Source of the DNA: Alphaproteobacteria bacterium
GTDB lineage: Bacteria; Pseudomonadota; Alphaproteobacteria; GCA-2731375
Assembly (NCBI GenBank): GCA_016776605.1
Contig: JADHTB010000004.1
Coordinates: forward strand, 62,001 to 126,000
DNA length: 64,000 bases
Direction of reading: 5' to 3'
Positions 1-9,002 of the stretch are shown one piece after another (the first letter of the stretch is position 1; every line of letters starts with the position of its first letter). A program made the translations under genes and the position numbers. The notes below the pieces were generated by a model. It was not told the DNA's origin, searched no databases, and saw only the letters and a list, made by a program, of their open reading frames with translations.

Positions 1-2
1 AC

Positions 3-1106
3 GTAATCCGCATCGAAAAAATTGACGGTAGCGAGGATCGTTATACCGCTCCCATCGGCGAGGGCGCGGATGGCGAGATCTGTGTCGGATCCGGCTACCT
101 ACACCTCAACCGTAACAAGCGTGGTATGACCCTGAACCCCATGAAGCCCGAGGGGCGGGAGATCGTCAAACGCCTGGTGGCGACGGCGGATGTGGTAATC
201 GCCAACCTGCCGACCGAGACCCTTGAGGCCATGGGACTGGACTATGACAGCCTGCGCGCGGTGAAGGCGGATATTATCCTGACCACCGTCTCGGCCTTCA
301 GCTCCGTCGGCCCCTACAAGGACCGGGTCGGGTTTGATGGTATTGCGGCGGCGATGTCGGGCATGATGCATTTGTCCGGGCATGCGGACGAACCCATGAA
401 GGCGCATACCCCATGGGTTGATTTCGGGACGGCATCGGCCGCCACCATTGGCACCCTGTCCGCACTCCTGCACCGGAAGGCAACCGGCGAGGGGCAACGG
501 GTCGAGGGCAGCCTGCTGGGCACCGCGCTATTGTTCAACAACGGCGCCCTGATCGAGCAGGCCTTGATCCAGGCTGACCGGGTCGGCTCTGGCAACCGTG
601 GGCAGACCGCCGGGCCGGTCGACGCATTTAAATGCAAGGATGACTGGTTGATCGTGCAAGTGGTCGGCCAACCGCTGTACGAGCGCTGGGCGCGCCTGAT
701 GGGCGATGATTATTGGCTGAATGATCCGAAGTTCAAGGATGACCTGGCCCGTGGCGACAACGGTGTTGAGATATCCGAACATATGCAGAAATGGTGCGAA
801 GACAAAACCCGCGAGGAGGCCATCGCCCTCCTGTCCGAGGCGCGCATCCCCACCGGCCATATTTACACGCCGGCGGATACACTGACTGACCCGCAGGTTC
901 TGGGTGGTGACTTTTTACAGGACGTGGATTACCCCGGCACCCCTGGCCCGGCACCGCTGGTCAAGCTGCACGTACGTATGTCCAAAACCCCGGCCGACAT
1001 CCGCATGCGGGCCCCGACCCTGGGCGAGCACACTGACGATATCATGCGCGATCTGGGCTATGACGATGCCACCATCGCCGAGTTGCATGGGAAACGGGTG
1101 ATTTAG
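3..1106 (+). CDS. CaiB/BaiF family III CoA-transferase, 5'-truncated
   Basis: This is the C-terminal 367 codons of a family III CoA-transferase; the reading frame is open to the window edge, so the true start lies upstream. Family members move CoA between carboxylic acids through an aspartyl-CoA intermediate; the substrate cannot be read from sequence. VIRIEK at the left edge matches the family's early VIKVE strand. The Asp of WVDFGT (codon at about 420) is at the expected place for the catalytic aspartate, and a GEGQRVEGSLL segment follows. The tail GEHTDDIM is also typical. The TAG stop at 1104-1106 is the first three bases of repeat copy A. Confidence 0.85.
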   Translation, partial: VIRIEKIDGSEDRYTAPIGEGADGEICVGSGYLHLNRNKRGMTLNPMKPEGREIVKRLVATADVVIANLPTETLEAMGLDYDSLRAVKADIILTTVSAFSSVGPYKDRVGFDGIAAAMSGMMHLSGHADEPMKAHTPWVDFGTASAATIGTLSALLHRKATGEGQRVEGSLLGTALLFNNGALIEQALIQADRVGSGNRGQTAGPVDAFKCKDDWLIVQVVGQPLYERWARLMGDDYWLNDPKFKDDLARGDNGVEISEHMQKWCEDKTREEAIALLSEARIPTGHIYTPADTLTDPQVLGGDFLQDVDYPGTPGPAPLVKLHVRMSKTPADIRMRAPTLGEHTDDIMRDLGYDDATIAELHGKRVI

Positions 1107-1206
1107 AGCAATTCCGAATTTAAGAGAATCGCGAAGCGATTCTAAGTGATTGGAAAAATTGCTCTAATTCTAAAGTTCTGAGCATTTTCAGAATGAAAAT
1201 GCTCTA
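1104..1206 (+). repeat. Two-hairpin intergenic repeat, copy A (type 1)
   Basis: Complete 103-bp copy. Hairpin 1 (1104-1166) has outer arms TAGAGCAATT and AATTGCTCTA and an inner stem AGAATCGC (1125-1132), GAA loop, GCGATTCT (1136-1143). Hairpin 2 (1180-1204) has arms GAGCATTTTC and GAAAATGCTC, extended by one A-T pair, and also a GAA loop. Two GANTC sites lie in the inner stem (1126-1130, 1138-1142). The first TAG is the stop codon of the CoA-transferase. Confidence 0.85.
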
Positions 1207-1256
1207 GACGAATTTCGAGATCGGTCAAAACCGCCCGATCAAATGCCGAAAAACAA

Positions 1257-1296
1257 TGGCCCCGCCTTTCAAAATAGAAGGCGGGGCCAGTTTTTT
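1257..1296 (-). terminator. Intrinsic terminator downstream of pnp
   Basis: Twelve-pair GC-rich stem (1257-1268 with 1278-1289). Read on the minus strand it ends in a broken T-run (TTGTTTTT) 38 bases beyond the pnp stop, so it probably ends the rimP-to-pnp operon. On the plus strand six Ts (1291-1296) follow it, so it may also stop transcription from the CoA-transferase side. Confidence 0.8.
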
Positions 1297-1332
1297 CCCG
1301 GTGAACCGGGCAGGTTCGTGCAATCAACCGCT

Positions 1333-3450
1333 TTAGTCGGCGGTGGCTTCTGCTTGTACGATTTCCTTGCCGGTTTCCTGGTCGACCATTTTCATGGACA
1401 AACGAACCTTGCCCCGATCATCGATGGCCAGACATTTAACAAAGACCTGATCGCCTTCATTGCAGATATCAGTCACGGTCTTAACCCGGTGTGGGGCCAA
1501 TTCCGAGATGTGACACAGGCCGTCACGGGCGCCCATGAAATTCACGAAGGCGCCGAAATCAACAACCTTGACGACCTTGCCTTTGTATATCGCGCCAATC
1601 TCCGGCTCCGCGATGATGCCGGTGATCCAGGCCGTTGCCTGATCGATGCTCTCCTGGTTGGGTGAAGATACCCGCACGGAACCATCGTCGGAGATATCGA
1701 TCTTGGCACCGGTTTCCTCGGTGATCTGACGGATTATCTTGCCGCCCGTCCCGATGATTTCACGGATCTTGTCGACCGGCACCTTTAACTGGTGGATTTT
1801 CGGGGCGCTATCACGCAACTCGCCGCGATGTTCACCCAGCGCATTGCTCATTTCATCAAGAATATGATTGCGGCCCTCGTTGGCCTGAGCCAGGGCATCG
1901 CGCATGATCGCCTCGGTAATACCGGCGACCTTGATGTCCATCTGTAGCGAGGTAATGCCGTTTTCCGTGCCGGCAACCTTGAAGTCCATATCGCCCAGGT
2001 GATCCTCGTCGCCCAGAATGTCCGACAGGATGGCATAACGATCGCCTTCCAGGATCAGGCCCATGGCGATACCGGACACGGCGGCTTTCAAGGGCACACC
2101 GGCATCCATCAACGATAGCGAGGAACCACAAACCGACGCCATGGAGGAAGAACCATTGGATTCCGTAATCTCGGAAACAATCCGAATGGTATAGGGAAAT
2201 TCTTCCTTGTCCGGCATCACCGCATGCATGGCCCGCCAGGCCAGCTTGCCATGACCGATCTCGCGTCGGCTGGTGAAGCCAAAGCGGCCGGCCTCGCCCA
2301 CGGAATAGGGCGGAAAGTTGTAATGCAGCATGAAGTGCTGGCGGTAGGAGCCAGCCAACGCATCCATGATCTGCTCGTCATCGCCGGTGCCCAGGGTGGT
2401 CACGACCAAAGCCTGGGTCTCGCCACGGGTGAACAGCGCCGCGCCATGGGTGCGGGGCAGTACGCCAACCTGGGCTTCGATCTGCCGCACGGTGCGGGTA
2501 TCGCGGCCATCGATCCGTTTGCCCGAATCCAATATCTGGCCACGTACGATGCTCTTTTCCAGCTTTTTGATGACGCCGCCAATCGCGCCGGCATCAGGAT
2601 CGTCAGACAGGCCTTGCGTGGCCTTGGCCTTGGCCTCCGCCAGCATTTGGGTCCGTGTTTGCTTCACCGGTTCGCTATAGGCGGCACGTATATCCGCGCC
2701 GATCAAATCGGCGACACGGCCTTCCAGGGCGGAATGATCTTCCGGCGCCGCCAGATCCCAGGGCTCCTTGGCGGCAACTTCGGCTAGCTCAATGATGGCC
2801 TGAATTACCGGCTGCATTTCCCGGTGAGCGAACATTACGGCGCCGAGCATGATTTCCTCGGACAACTGGCTGGCTTCTGATTCCACCATCATCACCGCAT
2901 CCGCAGTGCCGGCCACGACCATGTCGAGTTTGGAATTCTCCATTTCGTCCAGGCGCGGGTTCAAAACATATTCGCCGTCGATATAGCCAACCCGGGCGCC
3001 GGCAATCGGCCCCATGAAGGGAATACCCGAGATTGTCAGCGCGGCGGATGCCCCCACCAAAGCGGCGATATCGGGATCGTTTTCCATATCATGGCTGACG
3101 GTGGTGCAGATAACTTGGGTTTCGTTGCGGAACCCATCCACGAACAGGGGCCGGATCGGCCGGTCGATCAGGCGCGAGACCAGGGTCTCTTTTTCCGAAG
3201 GACGCGCTTCGCGCTTGAAAAAGCCACCTGGAATTTTACCGGCGGCATAGGTCTTTTCTACATAATTTACGGTCAATGGGAAAAAATCGATACCCTGGCG
3301 CGCCTCGCGTGCCGCAGTGGCGGCGCACAACACAGTGGTTTCGTCATAGGTGACAAGCACGGATCCATGGGCCTGACGCGCGACGCGCCCGGTTTCCAGA
3401 ACCAGCTTGCGCCCGCCCCACATGATTTCCTTGCGATGAATATTAAACAT
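1333..3450 (-). CDS. pnp: Polyribonucleotide nucleotidyltransferase (PNPase)
   Basis: A 705-residue phosphorolytic 3'-5' exoribonuclease, the usual family length. Two RNase PH-like domains (about 1-215 and 310-540) are joined by a helical linker. They are followed by a KH domain with the GxxG loop in [10 protein letters not shown] (around 565) and an S1 domain (about 620-690, [18 protein letters not shown]). The protein degrades mRNA and normally works as a trimer, often with RNase E. It is the last gene of the rimP-nusA-ylxR-infB-rbfA-truB-rpsO-pnp series, and the rpsO-pnp pairing is widespread in bacteria. A purine-rich stretch (AAAGAGAGAACGAG) precedes the ATG. Confidence 0.97.
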   Translation of the reverse strand: MFNIHRKEIMWGGRKLVLETGRVARQAHGSVLVTYDETTVLCAATAAREARQGIDFFPLTVNYVEKTYAAGKIPGGFFKREARPSEKETLVSRLIDRPIRPLFVDGFRNETQVICTTVSHDMENDPDIAALVGASAALTISGIPFMGPIAGARVGYIDGEYVLNPRLDEMENSKLDMVVAGTADAVMMVESEASQLSEEIMLGAVMFAHREMQPVIQAIIELAEVAAKEPWDLAAPEDHSALEGRVADLIGADIRAAYSEPVKQTRTQMLAEAKAKATQGLSDDPDAGAIGGVIKKLEKSIVRGQILDSGKRIDGRDTRTVRQIEAQVGVLPRTHGAALFTRGETQALVVTTLGTGDDEQIMDALAGSYRQHFMLHYNFPPYSVGEAGRFGFTSRREIGHGKLAWRAMHAVMPDKEEFPYTIRIVSEITESNGSSSMASVCGSSLSLMDAGVPLKAAVSGIAMGLILEGDRYAILSDILGDEDHLGDMDFKVAGTENGITSLQMDIKVAGITEAIMRDALAQANEGRNHILDEMSNALGEHRGELRDSAPKIHQLKVPVDKIREIIGTGGKIIRQITEETGAKIDISDDGSVRVSSPNQESIDQATAWITGIIAEPEIGAIYKGKVVKVVDFGAFVNFMGARDGLCHISELAPHRVKTVTDICNEGDQVFVKCLAIDDRGKVRLSMKMVDQETGKEIVQAEATAD

Positions 3451-3582
3451 CTCGTTCTCTCTTTCTCGTCCGCCATGTATTCATAATTAATCCGACGCCA
3501 TCGCCGGTCAAAACATGGCTTCGCTTACGTTCGGTTTGATTTTGCCATAATCCCGAATGAATCATGGCCATCATTGTCTTTC

Positions 3583-3628
3583 GGCTGCTATGGAGCCGGA
3601 ACCTGCGATGCCCAACGGGCGCGCAGCC
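3583..3628 (-). promoter_or_regulatory. pnp: Possible structured pnp leader
   Basis: The 216-base gap between rpsO and pnp has no gene. It can fold with GGCTGC (3583-3588) pairing GCAGCC (3623-3628), enclosing a small hairpin GCCC-aac-GGGC (3610-3620). In several bacteria the pnp leader folds into an RNase III-cleaved hairpin used in autoregulation. The position fits, but the long unpaired part makes this weak. Confidence 0.25.
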
Positions 3629-3666
3629 GTCAATTTTGATCAGCCTTGATTGGCCTGCCGACAGGA

Positions 3667-3936
3667 TTAACGGCGCAGGCCCAACCGCTTGATCAGAGCT
3701 TCATAACGCCCCTGATCTTTACCTTTTAGATAATCCAACAACCGCCGCCGCCGGCTGACCATTTTTAGTAGGCCGCGTCGGGAATGGTTGTCCTTTTTGT
3801 GTTCCTTGAAATGATCAGTCAAGGTCACGATCCGGCTGGTCAGGATTGCCACTTGCACTTCTGGTGAGCCGGTATCATTCGTTGTCTGCTTGTATTCGCC
3901 AATCAATTCGGTCTTGCGTTCGGCCGTAATCGACAT
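3667..3936 (-). CDS. rpsO: 30S ribosomal protein S15
   Basis: An 89-residue S15, the standard length, starting [12 protein letters not shown]. The conserved [15 protein letters not shown] block and the [12 protein letters not shown] motif, which binds the 16S rRNA three-way junction, are present. The ATG at 3936 is preferred over the in-frame TTG just before it because GGAGA (3946-3942) sits five bases upstream of the ATG. It lies 26 bases downstream of truB and directly upstream of pnp, the usual order. Confidence 0.97.
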   Translation of the reverse strand: MSITAERKTELIGEYKQTTNDTGSPEVQVAILTSRIVTLTDHFKEHKKDNHSRRGLLKMVSRRRRLLDYLKGKDQGRYEALIKRLGLRR

Positions 3937-3962
3937 CAAAATCTCCTATTCGAAATAATACC

Positions 3963-4859
3963 TTACAGATTAAAAACACGAACCGGTCGGACTTCGCCAG
4001 CGTGAATTTCAGCCAGTGCTACCGGCCTGCCGTCGGTCGTCGCGTATACGGTTCCCTCGACGCTATGCGGAACCCGGATGGCTTGTCCAAAACGTAGACG
4101 CTCAGCCTCCGGACCGGTCACGGCCAACGCCGGGATGTCGGCCAGCGCAGCCTCGACCGGCAAAAGCAGGTCGTCGAGGGCCTCCTTATGCCCCATGCCA
4201 TCAAGTTTATCCAGCGAAATCGCCATGCCTTCGTCAAAGTGTCCGACCCGGTTGCGGCGCAGTTCGCTGACATGGCCCAGACAACCCAGAACACGGCCCA
4301 TATCGCGGGCGAGACCACGCACATAGGCGCCCTTGCCGCAGATCATTTCCAGCACGGCATGGTCAGGGTCGGGACAATCGCACAGGCGTAAATCATCAAT
4401 CCGGATCAGGCGCGCGGCCAGTACCGGTGGTTGCCCGCCACGGGCCAGATCATAGGCCCTGGCACCATCCACCTTGATGGCGGAAAAGGCCGGCGGCACC
4501 TGTTCGATCTCGCCAATGAATTGCGCCAATATGGCTTCGATCTGCGCGGCCGTCGGCCGGCGGCTATCGCGGCCGATCACCTTGCCCTCGCCATCGTCGG
4601 TATCGCGCTCTTCCCCCCAGCGGATCGTGAAGCGATAGGCCTTGGCCCCGTCCATGGCCTTGGCCACGACCTTGGTCGCCTCGCCCAAAGCGATCGGCAA
4701 AACGCCGCTGGCCAGGGGATCCAAAGTGCCCGCATGGCCGGCCTTGGCGGCATCGAAAATGTGCCGCACCTTGGCAACGGCCTGAGTCGACGTCATGCCC
4801 AGGGGCTTGTCCAGAATGAACCAGCCGTGGACCGGCCGGCCACGCCGCTTACGTCCCAT
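3963..4859 (-). CDS. truB: tRNA pseudouridine(55) synthase
   Basis: A 298-residue enzyme that makes pseudouridine 55 in the T-loop of tRNAs. GHAGTLDPLASGVLPIALGE (about 41-60) carries the catalytic Asp, preceded by the KP.G.TS substrate-binding block (LDKPLGMTSTQAV). The open frame continues upstream to 5003, but homologs begin near MGRKRRGRPVHGW. The ATG at 4859 also has a GGTGA just before it, so I chose that start. It overlaps the end of rbfA by 11 bases, implying translational coupling. Confidence 0.94.
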   Translation of the reverse strand: MGRKRRGRPVHGWFILDKPLGMTSTQAVAKVRHIFDAAKAGHAGTLDPLASGVLPIALGEATKVVAKAMDGAKAYRFTIRWGEERDTDDGEGKVIGRDSRRPTAAQIEAILAQFIGEIEQVPPAFSAIKVDGARAYDLARGGQPPVLAARLIRIDDLRLCDCPDPDHAVLEMICGKGAYVRGLARDMGRVLGCLGHVSELRRNRVGHFDEGMAISLDKLDGMGHKEALDDLLLPVEAALADIPALAVTGPEAERLRFGQAIRVPHSVEGTVYATTDGRPVALAEIHAGEVRPVRVFNL

Positions 4860-5301
4860 TTTCACCGCCGCCCGGTTCCTCGGTCTGCCCGGCCGTTTTA
4901 TCCGGGGCCAAGTCCGGGGCGACATCGCTACGTTGTAGCAATCGGCTAATATGATCCGCGTTGTCAAAGCTGTGATCGATCTGAAAGCGCAGCCGGGGGG
5001 CAAATTTCAGGTGTACGCGCTTGGCCACCTGGCCGCTCAACCATGGTCCTGTTTGATGCAGCGCCGCCAACACCTTGGCGGAATTCTTGCCACCCAGAGG
5101 CATGATGAAACAGTTGGCCTGGCGCAAATCAGGGCTCATGCGGACCTCGGTCACCGTGACGGTGACACGCCTCAGATCATCGTGATGTATTTCTTCGCGG
5201 GTGAGGACCTCCGCCACGGCATGCCGGATCAACTCACCGGCGCGCAATTGACGCTGCGAAGGGCCACGCGCCCGGTCCCGGGATTCGCGTTGACTTTCCA
5301 T
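4849..5301 (-). CDS. rbfA: 30S ribosome-binding factor A
   Basis: A 150-residue cold-shock/ribosome maturation factor acting on the 30S subunit and the 5' helix of 16S rRNA. It shows the KH-like fold pattern: SQRQLRAGELIRHAVAEVL at the N-terminus, then VTVTEVRMSPDLRQANCFIMPLG and PRLRFQIDHSFDNADHISRLL. A variable, Asp/Pro/Gly-rich tail follows. It sits between infB and truB; the gap to infB holds a truncated copy of the intergenic repeat. Confidence 0.93.
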   Translation of the reverse strand: MESQRESRDRARGPSQRQLRAGELIRHAVAEVLTREEIHHDDLRRVTVTVTEVRMSPDLRQANCFIMPLGGKNSAKVLAALHQTGPWLSGQVAKRVHLKFAPRLRFQIDHSFDNADHISRLLQRSDVAPDLAPDKTAGQTEEPGGGENGT

Positions 5302-5349
5302 TATCCTGCCTTATGGACTGCCATTGTCAGTTACCAAATTAAATGGCCA

Positions 5350-5402
5350 TACCATTTTCATTCTGAAAATGCTCAGATCTTTAGAACTAGGGCAATTTTT
5401 TC
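5350..5402 (-). repeat. Two-hairpin intergenic repeat, truncated copy B
   Basis: Minus-oriented right half of the family. Hairpin 2 is intact apart from its outermost pairs (CATTTTCATTCTGAAAATG), followed by the linker AGATCTTTAGAACTAG and the start of one hairpin-1 arm (GGCAATTTTTT). The rest of hairpin 1 is missing. It lies between infB and rbfA inside the operon. Confidence 0.7.
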
Positions 5403-5428
5403 AGTGTCGCGCCGTCCTAAATCGAACG

Positions 5429-8062
5429 TTAAAGCGAACGTTCGATTTCCTCGACCTCAAAAAACTCTATCTGGTCGCCGGCCTGCATATCCTGATAGTT
5501 TTCCAACGCCACGCCGCACTCGTTACCCTCGCGCACTTCATTGGCGTCGTCCTTGAACCGCTTCAGGGATTTCAGACTGCCGGTATGGATAACCACATTG
5601 TCCCGCAACAAGCGCACGCGAGCCTGACGGCGGGCCATGCCGGTTCTGACCTGACAACCCGCGATCTTGCCTAGTTTGGAAACATTGAAAATTTCCATCA
5701 CATCGGCATTGCCAATAATGGTCTCGCGCATTTCCGGCTTCAGCAGGCCGCTCATGGCCTTGCGCAGATCATCAACCAGTTCATAGATAATCGAGTAATA
5801 ACGAATTTCGACATTTTCCTGCCGGGCCATCTCCCGCGCCTGCGGATTGGCGCGCACGTTGAAGCCGATGACCACCGCGTTTGATGCCCGGGCCAAATCG
5901 ATATCGGATTCGGTGATTGCGCCCGCCGCGCCATGCAGCAGCCGTGCCGAAACCTCGTTGTTACCCAGATTTTCCACCGCCGTTGCGATCGCTTCCAGGG
6001 AACCGCGCACATCGGCTTTAAGAACCAGCGGGAATTCCTTCTTGTCACTGTCTTGCAGATTGCTGAACATTTCTTCCAGGCTGCCTCGCGCGCCTGCGGT
6101 GGCGCGGCGGTCCTGCTCTACACGCTGACGGTATTCCGCAACTTCGCGGGCCCGCGCCTCGCTCTCCACGACATTGAATTCGTCACCGGCGGCAGGGGTG
6201 CCGTTCAGACCCAAAACTACGACCGGCGTTGAGGGGCCCGCCGTTTCCAAATCGTTGCCATTATGATCCTGCAATGCCCGTACCCGGCCCCATTGCGGCC
6301 CGGCGACGAATATATCGCCCACCGACAAGGTACCCCGTTGCACCAACAGGGTGGCCACGGGGCCACGGCCACGGTCCAATTCAGCCTCAACCACCACGCC
6401 GTCGGCGGGGCGATTGGGATTGGCCTTCAATTCCAGCATTTCCGATCGCAGCTGGATGATCTCTTCCAGCCCGTCCAGGTTCATTTTTTTGGTGGCCGAA
6501 ACCTCTACGATCTGAACATCGCCACCCATTTCCTCTGGGACGACTTCGTATTGCAGCAAGGCCTGCTTCACCTTGTTGGAATTGGCGTCAGGTAAATCCA
6601 TCTTGTTGACGGCCACGATCAGGGGCACCTTCGCCGCCCTGGCATGATTGATGGCCTCGACGGTTTGCGGCATGACCCCATCATCGGCGGCCACGACCAG
6701 AACCACGATATCGGTCACTTCAGCGCCACGTGCCCGCATCGCGGTAAAGGCGGCATGGCCCGGCGTATCGATAAAGGTAATTCTGCTCCCGGTTGGCGTC
6801 GTCACCTGATAGGCGCCGATATGCTGGGTAATGCCACCCGCCTCACCGGTAACCACGTCACTTTCCCGAATGGCGTCCAACAACGAGGTCTTACCGTGAT
6901 CAACATGGCCCATGACCGTGACGACAGGCGGCCGCGTTATCAAATCCGCTGCTTCGTCAATATCACCCATCAAGCCGATCTCGACATCGGATTCCGATAC
7001 CCGGCGCAACTTGTGGCCAAATTCCGCCACCACCAATTCCGCCGTGTCCGCATCAATGATCTGATTGACCGTGGCCATCACACCCAAACCCATCAGCGAA
7101 CGCACCACATCGACGCCGCGTTCGGCCATGCGATTGGCCAGCTCCTGCACTGTAATGGTTTCAGGCACCACCACTTCGCGTAAAATTTTGCGCTGGCCTT
7201 CACCGCTTTCGGCAACCAGTTGTTTCCGGCGTTCCCGTTCGCGCTTTATTGAAGCCAGACTGCGAACCCGCTCTTCCCGATCAGCCAAGGCTTCCGTAAC
7301 CGTGATCCGGCCCGCTCGGCGGCGTGGCTCGTTGCGGGCGCGAGGTTGCGGCTTGGGCCGTTCGATCGGGCGGCGCACAATGCGGGCGTCCCTATCTCCA
7401 TCCGGCTGTGCCGGGCGCCGGGGGGCATTTTCATCCGTTGCGGCGGCTTCGGCATTAACGGCGCTCTCCTGCAATTTGCGGGCAGCCTCTTCCTCGGCCT
7501 TGCGGCGCGCATCTTCCTCGGCCTGCTTACGGGCCTCCTCTTCGGCACGCCGTTGTTCACCCGCCTCTCGCTCGCCAGCCAGACGGGAGGCTTCGCCAGC
7601 CTGACGGCGGGCATTTTCGTCGGCCCTGGCACGGGCCGCTTCGTCGGCCGCCTGGGCGTTTTCCAGAGCACGGGAGCGGGCGGATTTTTCTTCGGAAGAC
7701 AAGGTGCGCAGGACATGCCGGGCACGCCCGGCGCCGGCATCCGCAGGTGCCGGCGTCTTTTGCCGTGGCGTGGGGGGGGGCGTGGTGGCAGCGGCATCAG
7801 CCGCCGGCACCGCCGACTCAGGCGCCTGGCTTGTCGCTACCGTGCTAGAAGTCCCGGCAGTCTCGGCCGGAGCGGATTGGCCGGGGCGCGCGGGTGCACG
7901 CCGCCGCCGTACTTCGACTTTAACGGTGTTGCGGCCCCCGCCCATACCGCCACGCGGCGGGGTTGCGCCACCTTCGCCTGGTTTGCGAAGGCCAAGGCGT
8001 TCACCGCCTCCCAGGCTCAGGGTTTTTTTCTCGCCCGATTCACTCACGTCGTCTTGTCCCAT
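5429..8062 (-). CDS. infB: Translation initiation factor IF-2
   Basis: An 877-residue GTPase that places fMet-tRNA on the 30S subunit. The N-terminal third (about 1-300) is a long low-complexity extension rich in Ala, Glu, Arg and Lys ([20 protein letters not shown]), probably coiled coil, followed by the IF2_N helix ([18 protein letters not shown]). The G domain has G1 [10 protein letters not shown]3 [15 protein letters not shown] and G4 NKMDL; beta-barrel domains and the C2 fMet-tRNA-binding domain follow. Copies of the intergenic repeat lie on both sides (C before, B after), so the infB part of the mRNA is bounded by hairpins. Confidence 0.97.
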   Translation of the reverse strand: MGQDDVSESGEKKTLSLGGGERLGLRKPGEGGATPPRGGMGGGRNTVKVEVRRRRAPARPGQSAPAETAGTSSTVATSQAPESAVPAADAAATTPPPTPRQKTPAPADAGAGRARHVLRTLSSEEKSARSRALENAQAADEAARARADENARRQAGEASRLAGEREAGEQRRAEEEARKQAEEDARRKAEEEAARKLQESAVNAEAAATDENAPRRPAQPDGDRDARIVRRPIERPKPQPRARNEPRRRAGRITVTEALADREERVRSLASIKRERERRKQLVAESGEGQRKILREVVVPETITVQELANRMAERGVDVVRSLMGLGVMATVNQIIDADTAELVVAEFGHKLRRVSESDVEIGLMGDIDEAADLITRPPVVTVMGHVDHGKTSLLDAIRESDVVTGEAGGITQHIGAYQVTTPTGSRITFIDTPGHAAFTAMRARGAEVTDIVVLVVAADDGVMPQTVEAINHARAAKVPLIVAVNKMDLPDANSNKVKQALLQYEVVPEEMGGDVQIVEVSATKKMNLDGLEEIIQLRSEMLELKANPNRPADGVVVEAELDRGRGPVATLLVQRGTLSVGDIFVAGPQWGRVRALQDHNGNDLETAGPSTPVVVLGLNGTPAAGDEFNVVESEARAREVAEYRQRVEQDRRATAGARGSLEEMFSNLQDSDKKEFPLVLKADVRGSLEAIATAVENLGNNEVSARLLHGAAGAITESDIDLARASNAVVIGFNVRANPQAREMARQENVEIRYYSIIYELVDDLRKAMSGLLKPEMRETIIGNADVMEIFNVSKLGKIAGCQVRTGMARRQARVRLLRDNVVIHTGSLKSLKRFKDDANEVREGNECGVALENYQDMQAGDQIEFFEVEEIERSL

Positions 8063-8141
8063 CTCTTTTCAGGCGGTTGCCAACCTGCGCGATCAGCATC
8101 CTGATCGATTTTGTATTCGGCATTTACGGCCGACAACGCAC

Positions 8142-8244
8142 TAGAGCATTTTCATTCTGAAAATGCCCAGATCTTTAGAATTAGAGCAATTTTTCCAATC
8201 ACTTAGAATCGCTTCGCGATTCTCTTTGATTCGAAATTGCTCTA
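8142..8244 (-). repeat. Two-hairpin intergenic repeat, copy C (type 1)
   Basis: Complete 103-bp minus-oriented copy between ylxR and infB. Its inner stem is identical to copy A (AGAATCGC/GCGATTCT), and it contains three GANTC sites. Its hairpin-1 end provides the TAG stop codon of the ylxR-like gene (8244-8242). Hairpin 2 begins TAGAGCATTTTC at 8142. Confidence 0.85.
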
Positions 8245-8991
8245 ACGCGCGGCGAACGCCTTCGGCCCGCCCATGCCAGCCGAACTGCTTTCGCCGCTAA
8301 AATCCGCCAACCGATGGCATTCGCTCACGAAACGATCAGCCAAGCCACCAGCCCGCAGGGCAGCATGTACCACATTTTCACGGCCCAATGCCAAACTCAA
8401 TTCATCTATCATGAACATATCAACAACAACGCGCTGCGGAGAAGCGCCTTCGGCACTGCCGCCCGCGGTCCCACTCAACAGTTTTTGCCGGCCTTTGAGC
8501 GAGCTGTCATGGGCCGTAACGACGATTGCCGTCCGGTCCGCAGCCAACGCGGCGCGTACTTTTTCGTAACCCAACGTCAACTGACCGGCCCGCTTGGCCA
8601 GGCCCAGCAGCGCCAGACAACGCCGCCGCATCGCTGTTTCCACCTGGTCCGGCAGATCCTCGGCTACCATGACCGTCGCCTTGGCGGCGCGCGCGAAAAG
8701 GCGCTTTTTCATCGCCCGTTCCAACAATTCCCGGCGTCCGCCGACCCAGATACCACGGCCTGGCAATTCCCGGCCCAGATCGGCGACAAGGTTACCCTCC
8801 GGCCCGACGACAAAACGCAGCAAACCATCAATCGGCAGCACCTCGCCGGTCGCAATGCAGCGGCGTTCGGGGCAGCGGCGTTCGGGGCAGCGGCGTTCGG
8901 GTGCCCTATCCGCCCGTTTGACCGGGCCCGCCGGACCTATTGCACCCGCCGCGCCCGGCGCCGTGTCGATCATTGCCGTTGCCTTGCCCAT
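8242..8991 (-). CDS. YlxR/L7Ae two-domain RNA-binding protein
   Basis: A 249-residue protein combining a YlxR (DUF448) domain (RRCIATGEVLPIDGLLRFVV and RELPGRGIWVGGRRELL, about 42-100) with an L7Ae-like domain (RRRCLALLGLAKRAGQLTLGYEKVRAAL, about 122-150). This fusion is the alphaproteobacterial form of the gene always found between nusA and infB. It probably binds RNA; its exact role is unsettled. An ATG at 8991 has AAGG eight bases upstream; a TTG at 9006 overlapping the nusA stop is the alternative. Just before the domain the pentapeptide CPERR is tandemly repeated. The stop codon lies in repeat copy C. Confidence 0.88.
   Translation of the reverse strand: MGKATAMIDTAPGAAGAIGPAGPVKRADRAPERRCPERRCPERRCIATGEVLPIDGLLRFVVGPEGNLVADLGRELPGRGIWVGGRRELLERAMKKRLFARAAKATVMVAEDLPDQVETAMRRRCLALLGLAKRAGQLTLGYEKVRAALAADRTAIVVTAHDSSLKGRQKLLSGTAGGSAEGASPQRVVVDMFMIDELSLALGRENVVHAALRAGGLADRFVSECHRLADFSGESSSAGMGGPKAFAAR
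8857..8901 (-). repeat. Perfect 15-bp tandem triplication inside the ylxR-like gene
   Basis: Three exact copies of GCAGCGGCGTTCGGG (8857-8871, 8872-8886, 8887-8901). Read on the coding strand they give PERRC three times, so the conserved RRC entrance of the YlxR domain has been copied twice in frame. Confidence 0.95.
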
Positions 8992-9002
8992 TACCGTTGC
9001 CT

